The notes under the pieces were generated by a model. It worked only from the letters and a program-made list of their open reading frames with translations, was not told where the DNA came from and searched no databases. The position numbers were made by a program, and so were the translations under genes. Shown here one piece after another: positions 11,040-24,039 of a DNA stretch of 64,000 nucleotides. Numbering within the stretch: position 1 is the stretch's first letter; each line of letters begins with the position of its first letter. The stretch spans positions 3,404,332-3,468,331 of the forward strand of contig JAVGWO010000026.1 in the NCBI GenBank assembly GCA_034509495.1, read 5' to 3'. This stretch comes from Acestrorhynchus altus. Lineage: Eukaryota; Chordata; Actinopteri; Characiformes; Acestrorhynchidae.

Positions 11040-11400
11040 AACTGACAGTGAAATGTGGTCGGTAGGTTTCACATTGGATTCCAGCAGTTGGAAGAGTTTG
11101 AGAGGGGCAATATTGTAGGGCTCCATGAAGCAGGATGGTCATATTACAATTTTGTGCACCATACAAGTCATAGCATGCTGTTGGTGGCAATGAATAAATA
11201 AATGTATGCACCAGAGATGTGAATGATCTGGAAGACCTACAAGAACCATGGAGAGGGAGAATTGACGCATTGTCCAAGATGTGTGGAGTGACCCAGCAGC
11301 CATGATTATGGACATTCAGTGAGCAAGGATGCCCTCCATGAGTTATCCTGTTAGTGCCATTACCCTTTACAGAAGGCTGCATGATGGAGCTACATTGTGA
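11040..11400 (+). mobile_element. Tc1/mariner-like transposase fossil, N-terminal (DNA-binding) part
   Basis: The plus strand gives, with shifts, 'FERGNIVGLHEAGWSY' at about 11097-11145. This is the first helix-turn-helix signature of Tc1-type transposases ('ERGRIVGLREAG'). It is followed by degenerate sequence corresponding to the second DNA-binding part and a linker ('gccctccatgagttatcctg', 'aaggctgcatgatggagct'). The catalytic part is missing. Confidence 0.65.
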
Positions 11401-11739
11401 TCACAATTTCATTCAAAAAGGTAAACTTAAATTTTATATTCATTACATTGAAGTAATTTTTGAAGCCTTTTATTGTTTTATGTATGGCTTTAAAATGGAG
11501 AAAACCAGAAATCCAGAAGCTCAAAATATTAGAAATTTTGAATTCAAATTTCAATAGATTTCTAATCATATCTTTCTTTATTTGTCTACCATCATGTTTC
11601 TCTGTGTATCCAGTCATCAACCAGAAATTGTTGATTCAAGTGACTGATTAACCTGTCTGCTCTGTTTTGAGTGTCTGAGAGCCATTATTCTCCTGATTAT
11701 GAACTTGCGATTGAAGTCTGATCTTCAGTTTTTCTGTTG

Positions 11740-12545
11740 TGTGTGAGGAGAAGAAAAGAACAATAAAAATCCTCTAAACTAAGCAATATGAATTTTCAGA
11801 TGCATCAATGTTCTCCCAATATTTATTCTGAAATTTGAACAGTGTGAGCAAAGGAAGAGAGAAATATCCCTGCCCCCTTTTACATTTCCTTCTGTAACCC
11901 AACCAGAGCCAGTTTATGGAGAATCACAACTGCAAAATACCAGAGGGAGTGCAGGAGAAAGTCCTCAATAATTGGGATGAAAGTTGCTCTTATTGAACAT
12001 TAACTTCCATTGAGAATATTTTTGACATTTTGGAGATACTTGTTTGTCCAGTATGTCCAGTATGTTAATTTTTCTAAAGCAAACAGGTTTTGGGCAAGTG
12101 AAACATTTGTAAACTATGATTGATATTAACCCATTCCTTTAGGAGTGCCCTCTAGTGTCTGACAAACCAAGAAGACGTTTTCAAATTCTTTTCTTGGGTA
12201 GTGCTCTGACCGCTTATGTGAGTCAGTGACATCATCAGCCCCTTATGCTGAACATGCCCCAGTTGTGTTGGGGTCAAGCATATGAAAATGTGAAAAACAT
12301 GTCTCCCTAGTTTGAACCCTGTAGCTGCTCTGTATTCTGTGATAAAATGTTGGATAAAATGTATTTCTATAGACCAATAGAATTGGTCTTATTTAACATT
12401 AACTTCCATTCAAAATTAAGGACATTTTTGCTTTCTCTTTTAAAGTCACCATGTTGGAGACAGGTTTTTCCAATGGACAGTGACAGTATACATGTGGACA
12501 GAGCAGTAAACACACACTATATATAAAGTTGCTATGACATTTATG
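11740..12545 (+). repeat. R1-like interspersed repeat with internal duplication
   Basis: 'ttattctgaaatttgaacag' (11823-11842) resembles 32890-32910 of the R1 copy, and 'tacatgtggacagagcagta' (12490-12509) resembles 32992-33010. The phrase 'aacattaacttccattgag' occurs at about 11995 and again, altered, at about 12398, suggesting two related units joined or nested. Confidence 0.55.
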
Positions 12546-13220
12546 ATGAGTTGGATTACTTGCTTATAGTCGACACTTGCAATCAAATGTGAACACCAAC
12601 ACATGCTTTGATATCACATAACCTACTTGGCTTTACTTTACACTTTCACACTGTTTGGTCACAGACAAAATAGGCTTTTTGGATCTCTTTTAATTGGTTC
12701 CAGGTTTCTTCACTTTCAGATGTAATGTACCGATACCAACACTATGTCAAACTCCCAGAGAACCACCCTGGAGTAGGTTATATTACATGCAGCTTGAGGA
12801 AAGCATAGCTCTGTAATTAGATCTAGTCTATATGAGTTGAGGGAGCACAGCAGTCGGAGCAGATCACTGTCTGAACTCTCTATCCGAATAGAGAAAATTC
12901 TGACCTTAGTCACACAGACAGAACGTTCTGTCTTCCAGCATAAAGTGATATAATCTCTTTCACACACACAGTGTGCTATTGCTGCAATAAGGATGAAAGA
13001 CCTTGATTTCTGTATACAAATTCATATCCACCCCATAGAGAAAAGGTGAAAGCTCAGAATGAGAAAAAGCAACTGATCTGATCTGCTGTTCTTCTCATCT
13101 GTTCTCCTCTTTAATCAGACCTCTTCTTGGTTTAAACTTTAAGGGTTTCCAGCAAAAAATAGCTTTAACCATGTTTCATGTATTCTGTTTATCTACTTCA
13201 TCATAGATCTGTCTGGGTCC
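12546..13220. other. Gene-free stretch, nothing recognised
   Basis: No recognised repeat family, exon or RNA gene. Confidence 0.35.
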
Positions 13221-13224
13221 TAGC

Positions 13225-13345
13225 AGTCCATTAAGAAAAGCTGACAATAACAAACACATAAATGGGCAACACCACTGCCTTCCCTGTGGCAGACTAGGGG
13301 TTGATTCCCTGGCTGGAAGCATGTCATGCATATAACTTAAGCACG
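13225..13345 (+). mobile_element. tRNA-derived SINE fragment
   Basis: 'caacaccactgccttccctg' and 'ggcagactaggggttgattc' match the tRNA-like head of the SINE at 58150-58378 ('gagactggggttctattccc'). The segment 'ggttgattccc' is a recognisable RNA polymerase III B-box. The tail is not evident. Confidence 0.5.
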
Positions 13346-13980
13346 TCAGTGAAAGCCAAATGTGGACAGTGTATTTAAGGCTGTTTTCTCTCCTAGACCA
13401 CAAGAAAACAAAGACTGAGTTGTCTTATTTCATAAGTGGTGGGTTTGTTGGCACTTTAGATCTCCAAATGTATGTACACAAACTTTTTATCATAAGTCCC
13501 TTTCAAGGCTTTTACATAACCAACACAATTTATTTGGGAGTCAGAAAATCCTTGCTTTAGCCTGATCTGTAGCTCATGGTCTCATTAATTATTTGCAAAA
13601 TTGACTAGCATATGGACCCACATGGCAGATCAGACAAAATCAAGCCAGACAGATGGGAAAGGAAGTTCAACCATTGAATCACTCAAACACAGCTCTTTCT
13701 TCAGTTTTGTAGTTTGGACATCAACACCAAGGGGAGAACCACACGATTCCAGTCTACTGTGTTGCTGTCAGAAGATAACTTTAGCCAAACTGTGATCTTG
13801 AGTATATTTCACAGACTTTATTAAGAGGCAGATTTACTAAAACTTTAAGGGTTTTAAAGATTCAACAGATATTTGGTTTTATTACTTGGAAATGGTGCTT
13901 TATATGGTTAAACAATAGTTGCCGGTGTGTTGGATTGCAGTGTTGTTCAGAAGGTAGATTATGTTTACCAGTAACAATAA
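13346..13980. other. Gene-free stretch, nothing recognised
   Basis: Short frames only, no feature recognised. Confidence 0.35.
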
Positions 13981-13984
13981 ATGA

Positions 13985-14215
13985 TTAGGAAATTAGACTG
14001 TTTATTGAGCTACCCATACAGACGTAGACATTCTGACAGCCTGGCATGACACCATTGCTGTCTTTGGCAGAACTGATGTGGTGTTAAGGGCAGTTATTCT
14101 AATAGTCTGTGTGCATGTAGTCCTGTGTCATGAAGCCATCTGCCAATGGTTCTGGATGACACATGGAGGGCATCACTGCTCTATGAATGTCTGGAGTCAT
14201 GGCTGTTAGGTCACT
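13985..14215 (-). mobile_element. Probable Tc1-like transposase fragment
   Basis: On the minus strand 'tgccctccatgtgtcatcc' follows 'attcatagagcagtgatg', resembling the linker segment of the Tc1 fossil at 11310-11340 ('gccctccatgagttatcc'). No intact frame. The call rests on this short similarity. Confidence 0.4.
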
Positions 14216-16740
14216 TTGAACATGTCAGACAATTCGTTCTCCCTTTCAGTGCTTTGTGTAGGTCTCGTAGATCCTTCATGTAAAAGGCACTTAACTTCTT
14301 CTATCCAATGCACCAAAAGATTACAAACAACTATGTCCACCGAAAGCTTGCTATATCCACACAACTGGTATGATGAAAAATATATAAGACTATCCCACTT
14401 TTTGGAAGCCTATGATGCGACCCCTCTCAAACTATTTCTACTCTTCCAGACTATTCCAGGCTAACGTCACACATGTGTTCGTGCATGAATCTTGAATCAT
14501 TCACATCTCACCGTGTCAAACCTACCCAAGTTTCATTCCTGTTGGTTGATTCCTTCCTGGTGCAACTATGTTTTTGAGGATGCATGTATAAGAATAATCT
14601 GTCAGTGTAGAATACAAGCCCTTATTCCATAAAGCTTAGTCTTTGACACAAGCTGGTTATGAATATTTAACCATTGCCAGTCCCTATGCAAACAGCCAGA
14701 TAAACTTTGAGCAACAGCATTTACTCTTGAATCATGCTTTTTCACTTCCATGTTGTGGTTTATACAGAGAGAGAGAGACACACATGTTCTTTAAATGTAT
14801 AAACCTTTTCCCCTGTATGAGTGCAGCATAACTGCAGACTGCTTGTTCCATGGCATTTCTTGTATGACTCATTTGATGAAGTGTGGATTGACAGAGAAGT
14901 AACACTCTCTGTGCTCTTAGAAGATCCACACAGAATGTACTATTAAGAATGAACTAACCACATCTATGGTTTCTTTCAGAGGGAGAATTCAAGCCTTTCA
15001 GTGGTCCTAATGACCTGTAATCACCAGAAAATTGCTGCTTGGCAGATGTTATATAAAGCTGAAACTGCACAGATTTGTTAAAAAAGACACAGTCTGGAAC
15101 TTTCTGAATCTCTGTAGGGATGTTACCTGATGTATCTCTATGCCTAACCTTTAGTTTGTTACTAACTCATCAGGATGCAGGGTAGGACATTTCTTAAATT
15201 CTTGCAGGCCTATAAGGGAAAAATATATTCATATATTAGACTATAGCTTAGTCTAATAGCTTACCAGGCCATCTGCATAGACAATAGTGCATAGCCTAAA
15301 GAAGTACTCCTCCCTGTAGATCTTTTCTTGTTTATTTTAGAGGCAAAGCTCATATCATTGTAACCCTTGGAAGTTTCCAGCCCTGTGCTTTTCTAAAAGT
15401 AGTTTTATTATGGCTAAACCCTATTTGGAATAACAATTAGCTGCGGATAGTCTGCAGAAAACAATGCAGTGGATTTTATATGCAAGGAAGCAAACAAACT
15501 TAATGGACTTTAAAATGGGCAAAGTGCACAGAATCACTCATTAATGGAATCCCTTGCCTTGACTGCACACATTTTAGAGTAAAGGTCAACCTGAAATGTC
15601 ATCAAAACATTGGAAATAAAGTAGCTGCCACTTTCATATTGCACATACACACATATTCACGTCACTCAGATGGACTCCTAAAGTGAGGGGTATGGAGTGG
15701 GTACATATACACACAGAGGTGAGTCTAGGGTCACCCATAGGAGCATCCATTGAGACCAATAAAAAAGAAGTCCCAACGTATTGTCAAATATTACAAAGGA
15801 ATAAATGTATAGCTTATTTCTCATTAATTAATGAGTTGCTGTGGGATAGGATGACCAGATGAGAATGAGTGAAATTTATAAGAGGAGAGTTGGTTGTGAG
15901 TGTGCCATGTCAGAACAATTAGAATAATTTAGATTCAAATCTGTTACCATGTTCCATGAGGATATGGTCGAGATGTGTGTTTTAAACATCTTTTCAGCAG
16001 ATAAGGACATAATAAATCTTGGGCAAAGATATTTTTAAAAATGTTTAATCAACAATTCCTTCCACAATATCAGCTGAATTTTCTATTATCTGCTTTGGTA
16101 TGTAGACAAAATGAAGGAATCATTGTCTGCATTGGTAATTTGATACAGCATACAGACAGCTCTCCTTTTGACTGTGAACATTACTTACTATTATATACAA
16201 ATCAGTTACTTTTTTAGGAAAAATAAAACAGTGTGGGATGCAGGACTACTACTCTGGTTATTTTTTCAGAGTATCTGGTCATCTGTTGATAAGCAATGAA
16301 GTCCTTTTTTGTATGTGCACAGGGTCAGAGCAGCTACTCAGTGCCTCAGGAAGTGGATCATACCATTTGCAAAGCAAGTCAGACTGCTGTATTTTTGTTG
16401 TTAAAATATAATGATTAACCAGTTAATATCAATGATTTTAATATATTTAAGCTTATCAGAGATAAACTACTTTTTAGTCATTTTTTTCGGTTGCTGGGAC
16501 TCTATTAAAATGAACACACTTTTTCAACACATTTTATTGATGTAAATTCAAAGTACTGTGCTTTGTTAGTGCTGTAAGGCAGTAATGCTATGGTCACATT
16601 TAAACTGTGTTCTAAGAAAAAAAACATTCTATTTTGCACTGAAAAAATGGCTTTTTTGACTCATAGTGGAATCCTTTTAGGTGCTATATGAAACTGTTTT
16701 AAAAGTGTTTATATAGAACCAACTAAGAAAGGTACTTAAA
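14216..16740. other. Long gene-free stretch, nothing recognised
   Basis: Low-repeat, AT-rich sequence with only short chance frames. At about 16625-16740 there is 'gaatccttttaggtgctata' and 'tatagaaccaactaagaaag', which resembles the 'GGTTCTTT' class of short fish repeats, but it is too diverged to place. Confidence 0.35.
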
Positions 16741-16741
16741 T

Positions 16742-17090
16742 AGAGCTGGGCAATATATGGAAATTTATATCGATATTGGGGTATGAACAGAACAAAATAT
16801 GGCGATATTTATATCAGGTTTTTAAATAATGTTCTGTTTCAATCTTGCAGAAAACTTTTTTCTGCTCTCTCATTCTGCTCCACCCTGTCAGCTTCCTCAG
16901 CTTAGACAGAGCACTGGTATAAAGATGACTTGAAGAAATGAAGATAATATTTCAACATTTCAACAAAGGATTTCATGAGGTGTCAATTTTTTTCATGTTA
17001 TATTTATCAGATCATATCATATATTGTCATTCCATTTAAATATGTTGAGATTTGATTTTTTTTCTCCATATCCATTTTTTAGCCCTACAT
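16742..17090. mobile_element. Short non-autonomous DNA transposon (MITE)
   Basis: Starts 'agagctgggcaatatatgga' with 'tatcgatattggg', and ends 'tccatatccattttttagccctac'. The ends are imperfect inverted repeats of each other ('gggc(t/a)...ccatatcc' against 'ggatatgg...gccc'). Elements beginning 'GGGCTGGGCGATAT' with a 'CGATAT' interior are common in teleosts and are usually classed with hAT-like or similar cut-and-paste elements. No open frame. Confidence 0.6.
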
Positions 17091-17960
17091 TTAACCATTA
17101 AAAAGAGCCTTTTACCCGTCTATTCTGTCACAGTCAAATGTGAACAATGTAACTCATTTAATCTGATTATCATGAGCTATGACTCACAGGGAACACAAAA
17201 TAAATGTGGATCATTTTCATTTAGTTTAATGTTTAATTGAACTTCTGTACACCCTTGGGGTCCCCAGTCATAAATGACTGGCCATTAGAAATGAATAAAG
17301 TATGACTGAATACAATAAGAGTATTCACATGCATACCCATATCCCAAACCCATTACACAGAAATACACATGTCGACAGCCAGAGCAAAAAATACATTTGC
17401 CTGAACATTTGCAAAACATGGCTGCAGACATTTGACTTTGAGATGAAGACATATAAGCCATAATATTAGCATCACTGACAGGTGAAGTAAAAAAAAAAAC
17501 ATCTTCATCAACAGGGTCCTCTGTCATGGAGTGGGTATGTTAGTTGGCAAGTGAACAGTCAGTTCTTGAAGCTGATTTGTTGAAAACAATAAAAATGGTC
17601 AAGTGGTCTGGGCCAATTTGGCCACTTGGACAAAGCAGGGTTCATTGATGCTCATGGAGCACAGCTCACAGGACTTATACCATAGGACCATAGGACTTAT
17701 ACCATAGGCCACATACCATAGGACCCCTTCAGAGGTTTTGAGGAGTCCATGGTCAGATTTGTTTTACAAGAGGGACATGCACAGTAGTAGACAGGTGGTG
17801 CCACATTTGGAGGAAGGTTACTCTAAACCAAACCTTAACTGTTTTACCCTTTCAGTGTTAAACAAGAAAACATGTAATCTCTGGACCAACAAACAGACTG
17901 ACCCTGTATTTCTCTGGGTGTCTGAGAATAGTTTTGCCCAGAAAAGATACAAAACAAATG
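17091..17960. other. Gene-free stretch, nothing recognised
   Basis: Contains a small local duplication 'ggacttataccataggaccataggacttatacc' (about 17670-17725, unit about 20-30 bases). No exon recognised. Confidence 0.35.
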
Positions 17961-18092
<132 letters not shown>

Positions 18093-18139
18093 ACAGATAG
18101 TCATCTGAAAAGAGAATAAGCAAGAAAGAGAAGGCCACT

Positions 18140-18560
18140 GTGTGCTGGTGCTAAAAGGGGAGTCGGAGGGAGGAAGATTGGAAGAGCCCCTCAGGCACAC
18201 TGACTGTTTCTGCCACGTTTAATTCGCTCCCCTAATTGCACGATAACTGCCTTCATGCCATAGACTCTTCCCTCTCCAAATGCAGGCCTTGATCACACCA
18301 AGCCAACCGCCCAGCGTCCGCTAACAAATTCAGTTTGTCTGTTAGTTGGGCACAAATTGAACACAGCAAGAAAGCTCCTAAAAACCCTCATTAAGAGAAA
18401 GACTGTGTTTAAAAAGGGAAGCATTCGATAACGTTGAGAGCCTGCCTAGGGGGGCTTGATTCACCAATCAGCTCACTTTCGTTATGTGAAAAGGGACTCA
18501 TCAAAGAGTCCAGATGTTGCTCATGCAATTCTATGTGCTTTTTATGTCTCTGTGAACAAT
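18140..18560. other. Candidate conserved non-coding element
   Basis: A repeat-free block of more balanced composition than its flanks, with many AT-core homeodomain-type words ('cctaattgcacg', 'tttaattcgctcc', 'ctcattaagag') and an inverted CCAAT ('ccaatcagctcac'). No frame stays open on either strand. The texture resembles vertebrate developmental enhancers. This is pattern judgement only; cross-species alignment was not possible. Confidence 0.35.
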
Positions 18561-19300
18561 GCAAGAGCTTTCTCTGATCCTAATTATGATTAGAACATCC
18601 AACCCATGTAGTACACCATCGGTTTGTGGGTTTTGCTAATGTTAAAGGAGGAATTGACACCCTTAGAACACATACCGATATACACAAACAGCAACAGAGG
18701 CTGATAGAAAAGTGTGTAACAGCTGTGAATGCATGTCAAATAAATATTGCAGAAATTTCTCAGCTTTGCCACAATTGTGAGAGATTAGATGATTGTTTTC
18801 TCAACAACACAGATGATGACACTCTTAGATACGGTTTGGGATATTTTTAATAAAGCAGATTATTTATTCAAGGGCTCATGTGAACACATTTGCTATATCA
18901 GTCATTTTGATACAAGAGAACAACCACACTTCCTATATTTTCAGAACCTGTGTGCAGAACTCACATACGTCTCACTGCTGTTTAAAGTGAATTATATCCA
19001 GAAAAAAAAACGGATGATTACATTACAACTAGAATATCAGATCAAACACTAAATGATGCACTGATACTGAAGATCTCACACACAATACCAGATGCATCAC
19101 TCTCTGACTATTACTGTCTGAATGCAACTACTGCACCCTTGATCCCACAACACCTGAAGATCAGCACCATCAGACCAAAACAGGTCCACAACTCTCAGCT
19201 CTGTGAGAATCCCAATTAGAGATGGCCTATAATAATAATAATGGGTCCAACTCCAAAGTACGGCTCTTCAGTACTGATCTCAATATGGCCCAGATCTCAA
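18561..19300. other. Gene-free stretch, nothing recognised
   Basis: Plus frames at 18626-18850 and 18789-19052 overlap but have no recognisable domain. Confidence 0.35.
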
Positions 19301-19302
19301 TA

Positions 19303-19324
19303 ATCTATATATATATATATATAT
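19303..19324. repeat. (AT)n microsatellite
   Basis: About eleven AT units at the 3' end of the neighbouring minus-strand LINE. Confidence 0.9.
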
Positions 19325-21880
19325 CCCTACCTTCTCACACATTAACTTACACTATACATACATTATTGCACTGTAGAAGTTTTGTGTATGTAGAAACTAT
19401 AAAGAAGATGTTTGCATTACATTTACATGTGCACTGGGTATAAAATTAAATGTAGCTGTAGTGTGAGAAGGTAGGGAGACAGTCTTTGGTCGGTGCAGTG
19501 GGAGGCAGATTTTGTTGAGTGCAGTGGGAGGATCTTTGGTGGGTGTCGTGTAACTGAGTAGCTAGCTGCTGCTCTGGTAGTGAGTAAAGTGCAGGTGCAG
19601 AAAGAGTTTATGTGGTGTGAATGTGTGATGGTGTGATGAGACAGGTGAGATGAGTTGTGACTAGGAGTGGACTGGAACACTGGACTACTTACTATTTAGC
19701 AGCCTGGTGGCCTGGCAAAAAAGATGTCTCAGAACTGACTGGTCCTCATACTTGTGTACCTCCTACTGCTGGGCACCATTGAGAAAAAGCAGTGGCTTGG
19801 GTGGGTGGAGTCCATTATAATCTGCCTGGCCTCCCGCAGACAGTGGCTGGTGTATAAGTCCATAAGGTTTGAACCCCAGTGATGTGCTTGGCAGTGTGCA
19901 CCACCCTCTAGAGATTTTTCCTCTCGAGAGCAGAGCAGTTCCCTGGGTGGTGAAGCATCCAGTCAGGATGCTCTCCACTGTGCACATGTAGAACATCCTC
20001 AAGAAGAGGCAGAAGAGGTGCTGTTGTGTTCTGACCATGTAAACTCCTCAGAGATGGAAACACCAAGAGACCTGATGCTGCTGACCCTCTCCGCAGTGGT
20101 CCCATTGATGGAGACAGAAGAGAGCTCTCCCTCCTGTTTCCTGAAGTCTATCAACTCTTTGGTCTTACTGGCATTTAGAAAGAGGTTGTTTTCGTGGCAC
20201 CAGTGTGTCAGGAGGCTGATCTCCTCTCTGTAGGCTGCATTGTTGTCATTTGAGATCAGGCCTTTGATTGTTGTGTCGTAAGCAAATATAAAGATGACGT
20301 TGGAGCTGTGTCTGGCTGTGCAGTCATGGTGTCGTGGGTCAGTGAGTGTTTCTGCCAATCCTCACCACCTGCCAATGGCCCGTTAGGAAGTTGAGGATCT
20401 AGCTGCACAGAGAGCTGCTCAAACTGAGATCCCGGAGGTTCATGTTGAGCCGCAGGGGAAGGATGGTGTTGAATGCTGAACTGTAGTCCACAAATAGCAT
20501 TCTCACATGTTCTTTTTGTCAAGGTGGGAGAGAGGGCAGTGTGCAGAGTGAGGGCAACTGCATCATCAGTAGATCTATTTTGCCTGTATGTGAATTGCAC
20601 TGGGAACAGGGTGGCAGTGCAGTGAGGAGCAGATTAAGTCTCTGACCAGCCTCTCAAACCACTTGCTTTTGACAGAGGTCAGAGCCACTGGGCACCAGTC
20701 ATTTAAGAAAGCGATGCTGGCTGTTTTTGGAACTGGGATGATGGTGGCCAATTTGAAGCATACTGGCATGACTGAGAGAGAGAGAGAGATAAATGTTAAG
20801 CACATGCCCTGGAATGCCATCTGGGCAGGTGGCTTTGTGGCTTGAAGGATCTGCACGTCAGCTACACAGACAGAGTGTGGGTTGGACTCAATGGGGAACT
20901 CTTTCCATGGGCTCGGTGTTATTTGCTTCAAAATGACCAAAGGAGTTTAGCACATCTGGAAGCATTGCACTGATGCTGCTCAGGAAGTGAGAGTTCCTTT
21001 TAAAGTCTGTGATTGTGTTTTACCCCTGCCACATGCTTCTGACACTGGTGGTGTTAAACTAAGCTTCCACTTGTCTCTGTACTCACATTTTGTCTTACGG
21101 TGAGCATAGCTGGCTTTTTTATACTCCTCTGTATTCCCAGACTTAAAACCAATGCTACGTGCATCTAGAGCTTTGCGAATTTCACAGTTGAGCCAAGGCT
21201 TCTGATTGGGCTAAACACAAAGCACAATATGCTCTATGCACTTTCTGATGAAACCCATCACTGAATCAGCATATTGATCAATGCTGTTAGATGAATTACT
21301 GAATATCTCCCAGTCCTAAACTGATCCCCCCAGCTGTGAACCTCCTTGAGTCCCTGACCATAATGAAGGCTGCCTCCAGGTGTGGAGTTTCCAGAGTGCC
21401 AGGTCCAGGGAGCAGAAAGACTCAATAAAGTGTACATTCCTCCAATCACACCAAGCATTATTGATCAGAAAACATACACCTCCTTCTTTACTCTTCTCAG
21501 AGAACTCTTTAGTTCTGTTTGTGCTGTGCAGAGAGAACCCAGCAGGCTCAATGTCTTCGTTAGGGATCTCTGCCAACATCCAGGTCTCTACAAGGCCGAT
21601 GATACAGCAGTCCCTCATCTCTCAATGGAAAGAGATCTGTGCTTGAACTCAGTTTGTTTTCCAGTGACTGTACATTGGCCAGAAGTATGCTGGATAGAAT
21701 CAGACGATGAGTTTGCTGTCTCAGCCTGACCAGAATATCGGGTCTCCTGCCTCTTTTCTGGTTTCTCCGGTGAGCGCACGGCTGGGTGGCCCAGATGGAT
21801 GGAGCTCCTGTGAAAAACAGACACACATTTAACAAAAAAACTACAAAAGCCATGCTCAGCGCCATCTTGGAATGCTTCTA
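19325..21880 (-). mobile_element. Non-LTR retrotransposon (CR1/L2-like LINE), broken copy
   Basis: Minus strand, 5' end near 'attccaagatggcgctgagc' (about 21875). The endonuclease part is at about 21680-21330 ('ILLANVQSLENK', 'GLVETWMLAEIPNEDIEPAG', 'EGGVCFLINNAWCD'). A shortened middle follows, then reverse transcriptase: 'QFTYRQNRSTDDAVALTLH' at about 20600 and 'FAYDTTIKGLISNDN' with 'LLTHWCHENNLFLNASKTK' at about 20290-20150. The catalytic Y/F-A-D-D box reads FAYD here. The RT fingers/palm section between them is partly deleted, and several frameshifts split the frame. The 3' part (19680-19325) is UTR-like. Length is about 2.5 kb against over 3 kb expected. It is inactive. Confidence 0.88.
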
Positions 21881-24035
21881 GAACTAATTATCTAGAACTA
21901 ATTACCTAACATTAGTACCTGACCTCATTAAGGTTTTTGTGCTTGAATGCAGTTTTACTTCAGTAGACCAAAATCTAGAATAAAGTTAATCCAAGAAAAT
22001 AAACAGTATAAAAATAGCTAACTAAGCTATATGGATGCTTGTATAATAACTAAAAATTATTAATGTGCAGAAAAACTATAAAGAATACTATTTTTGCATT
22101 TAAACATTCTGCACTAAAAATGGACTAGAAGTTGTGCCTCTTAGTTTGACACATGAAAATATCATGGCATTCTCCATATTGGCATGCAGTAAAGAAAAAC
22201 TGGATTGAAGCTGTGGAATGTTGCCTCTGAAGCTAGCTGGTTAATTCTCCGTGTCATTTTTGAAACACCAACATCATATGAAAATAATTTCTTAAAAGCA
22301 AACAACAATACTGAATTGCACACCTGCATCCACATAAAGAGGAGCACATAAAGCTTTTCTAATGCTACAACTATTGGTTATTTTAATAGGTTATTCTCTG
22401 ATCAAATTGCATGTTTGCTGCCCCTGAGGCAGAGCTGCCTCCAGAACCGTTTTGAGTAGCGATTTTGCACACAAACTCCACAAACACACAAAACAAAAAA
22501 GGCCAGAGTGAGGTTCTCTATCATCCATTTGGGATCGGCAGCATGAGTTAAATACAGCATTTTAAACACACTGCACTTACACAAGGAAGAGTCTGCTGAT
22601 TGTTCTGCTAGTAGTGTAACAGAGTCAATTCTTTAAAAATACTGACCAATGACCCCAGAGTGGCTGGTGAGGGGGTGTTCTCTGATGCACTCAAACACAC
22701 AGCTCAATGCTGATGATGAAAGTTGACACATGTCTGGCCAGCCGATGTGACTAAACTACATATTAGAGCTTGGAGTGAGCAAAAAAGATGGGTGAAGTGA
22801 GTGAGAATGAGAAAGAGAGAGAACGAGGGAGTGTTAGTAGGACAACCAGAGTGATAAGAGGTGATTTCTGTTTGTTTCTAGCAAGTGAACAGAGCCTGTG
22901 GACAAATCTGTGTGCTGACAGGTGTAGAGCTATGACAGAAGCACGTCATCAGTGTGTGACGGGGGTGTGTAAAGGGGCTGGGGTGAAAAAGAGTTTGCAT
23001 TACATAAAATTCTCTTAAGAATCAACTTTAACAGACAGAAAGTAAGAAACGGGGCACTGATGTCCATCAAATATACAAACAATATTCAGGCTTCAAGGTG
23101 GCTTGTGATACTGTTTTTAGCAAAGCGGTGTATGTTTGTTCATTGTAACAGCATGTCATGTAGGTCCAGAAACCACATTAGTCATTCAGGTTACCTGATG
23201 GAGATCGGTGTACATAAGATTCCATTACCTTCTAACTAGCTTTGTAGCTCCAGACTGATTAAACCCTGTGATTTAATTCGCTGATTATAACTCACATTCA
23301 TCGTTCCTTTAGTTAAACACACTCTATAAAAATCAAAGGATGTGACCGTCCGACTGTCTGTTTCTGAGCATGTTTCTGCATGTGACATTCAGGCCTCCCT
23401 CGGGGTGTGCGTCTCCTGCTCTGGCGGCTCTCTCTCACCCATCTCTCTCCCCCCCTCAGGTTGTTGATGGGTATCTGTGTCTCAGCTTGGTATTCATATC
23501 CAAACAGACAGCAGACAAAACAGTGCCAGGACACTCACTGCTTCTGTCATCTTTCCAGCATGTCATAAACTGCCCCATACTCACATCCACCCCCACACAG
23601 GAGTATGTACAACAACTATATCCCATTTTTCATTTCCTTCATGTCAAAGGGTCCCCAAACCCACCGACATCATGTATGATAAGACTGCTCTATACAACAC
23701 GTTCAGGCATACTCATTGATTTAGCTCACTATAGCTGTAAATTCAACAACCATGTAAATACAGTAAGCCCCTTCAATCAGTGTCCTATTGGGAGTATTTT
23801 TTGCATTTCACTGACAGTTCGTTTTTTGGATTATAACAGATGTGATTTGTTCTTATGTAATTTCACAGAAAGACAGCAGTATTTTTATTGACTTATTCGG
23901 TTGAAAATACATCTTGGGATGAATGACAGGCATGGGAGTTGCTACTGGATGTATGTTTCACTGTCACACTAACAATTAGATTAGGGATTAGAATATCATG
24001 ATTTATTGGATCACTCGAGGTAAAAAATATCTGTC
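21881..24035. other. Gene-free stretch with one longer chance frame
   Basis: No repeat family recognised. The longest frame (23370-23891, plus, 173 codons) has no domain. A strong pyrimidine tract ending in CAG (about 23425-23460, 'tctctccccccctcag') looks like a splice acceptor but has no supported exon after it. Confidence 0.35.
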
Positions 24036-24039
24036 CAAA

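Noticed and set aside
20018..21729. Several plus-strand frames of 60-115 codons
   Set aside because: Antisense shadows of the minus-strand LINE.
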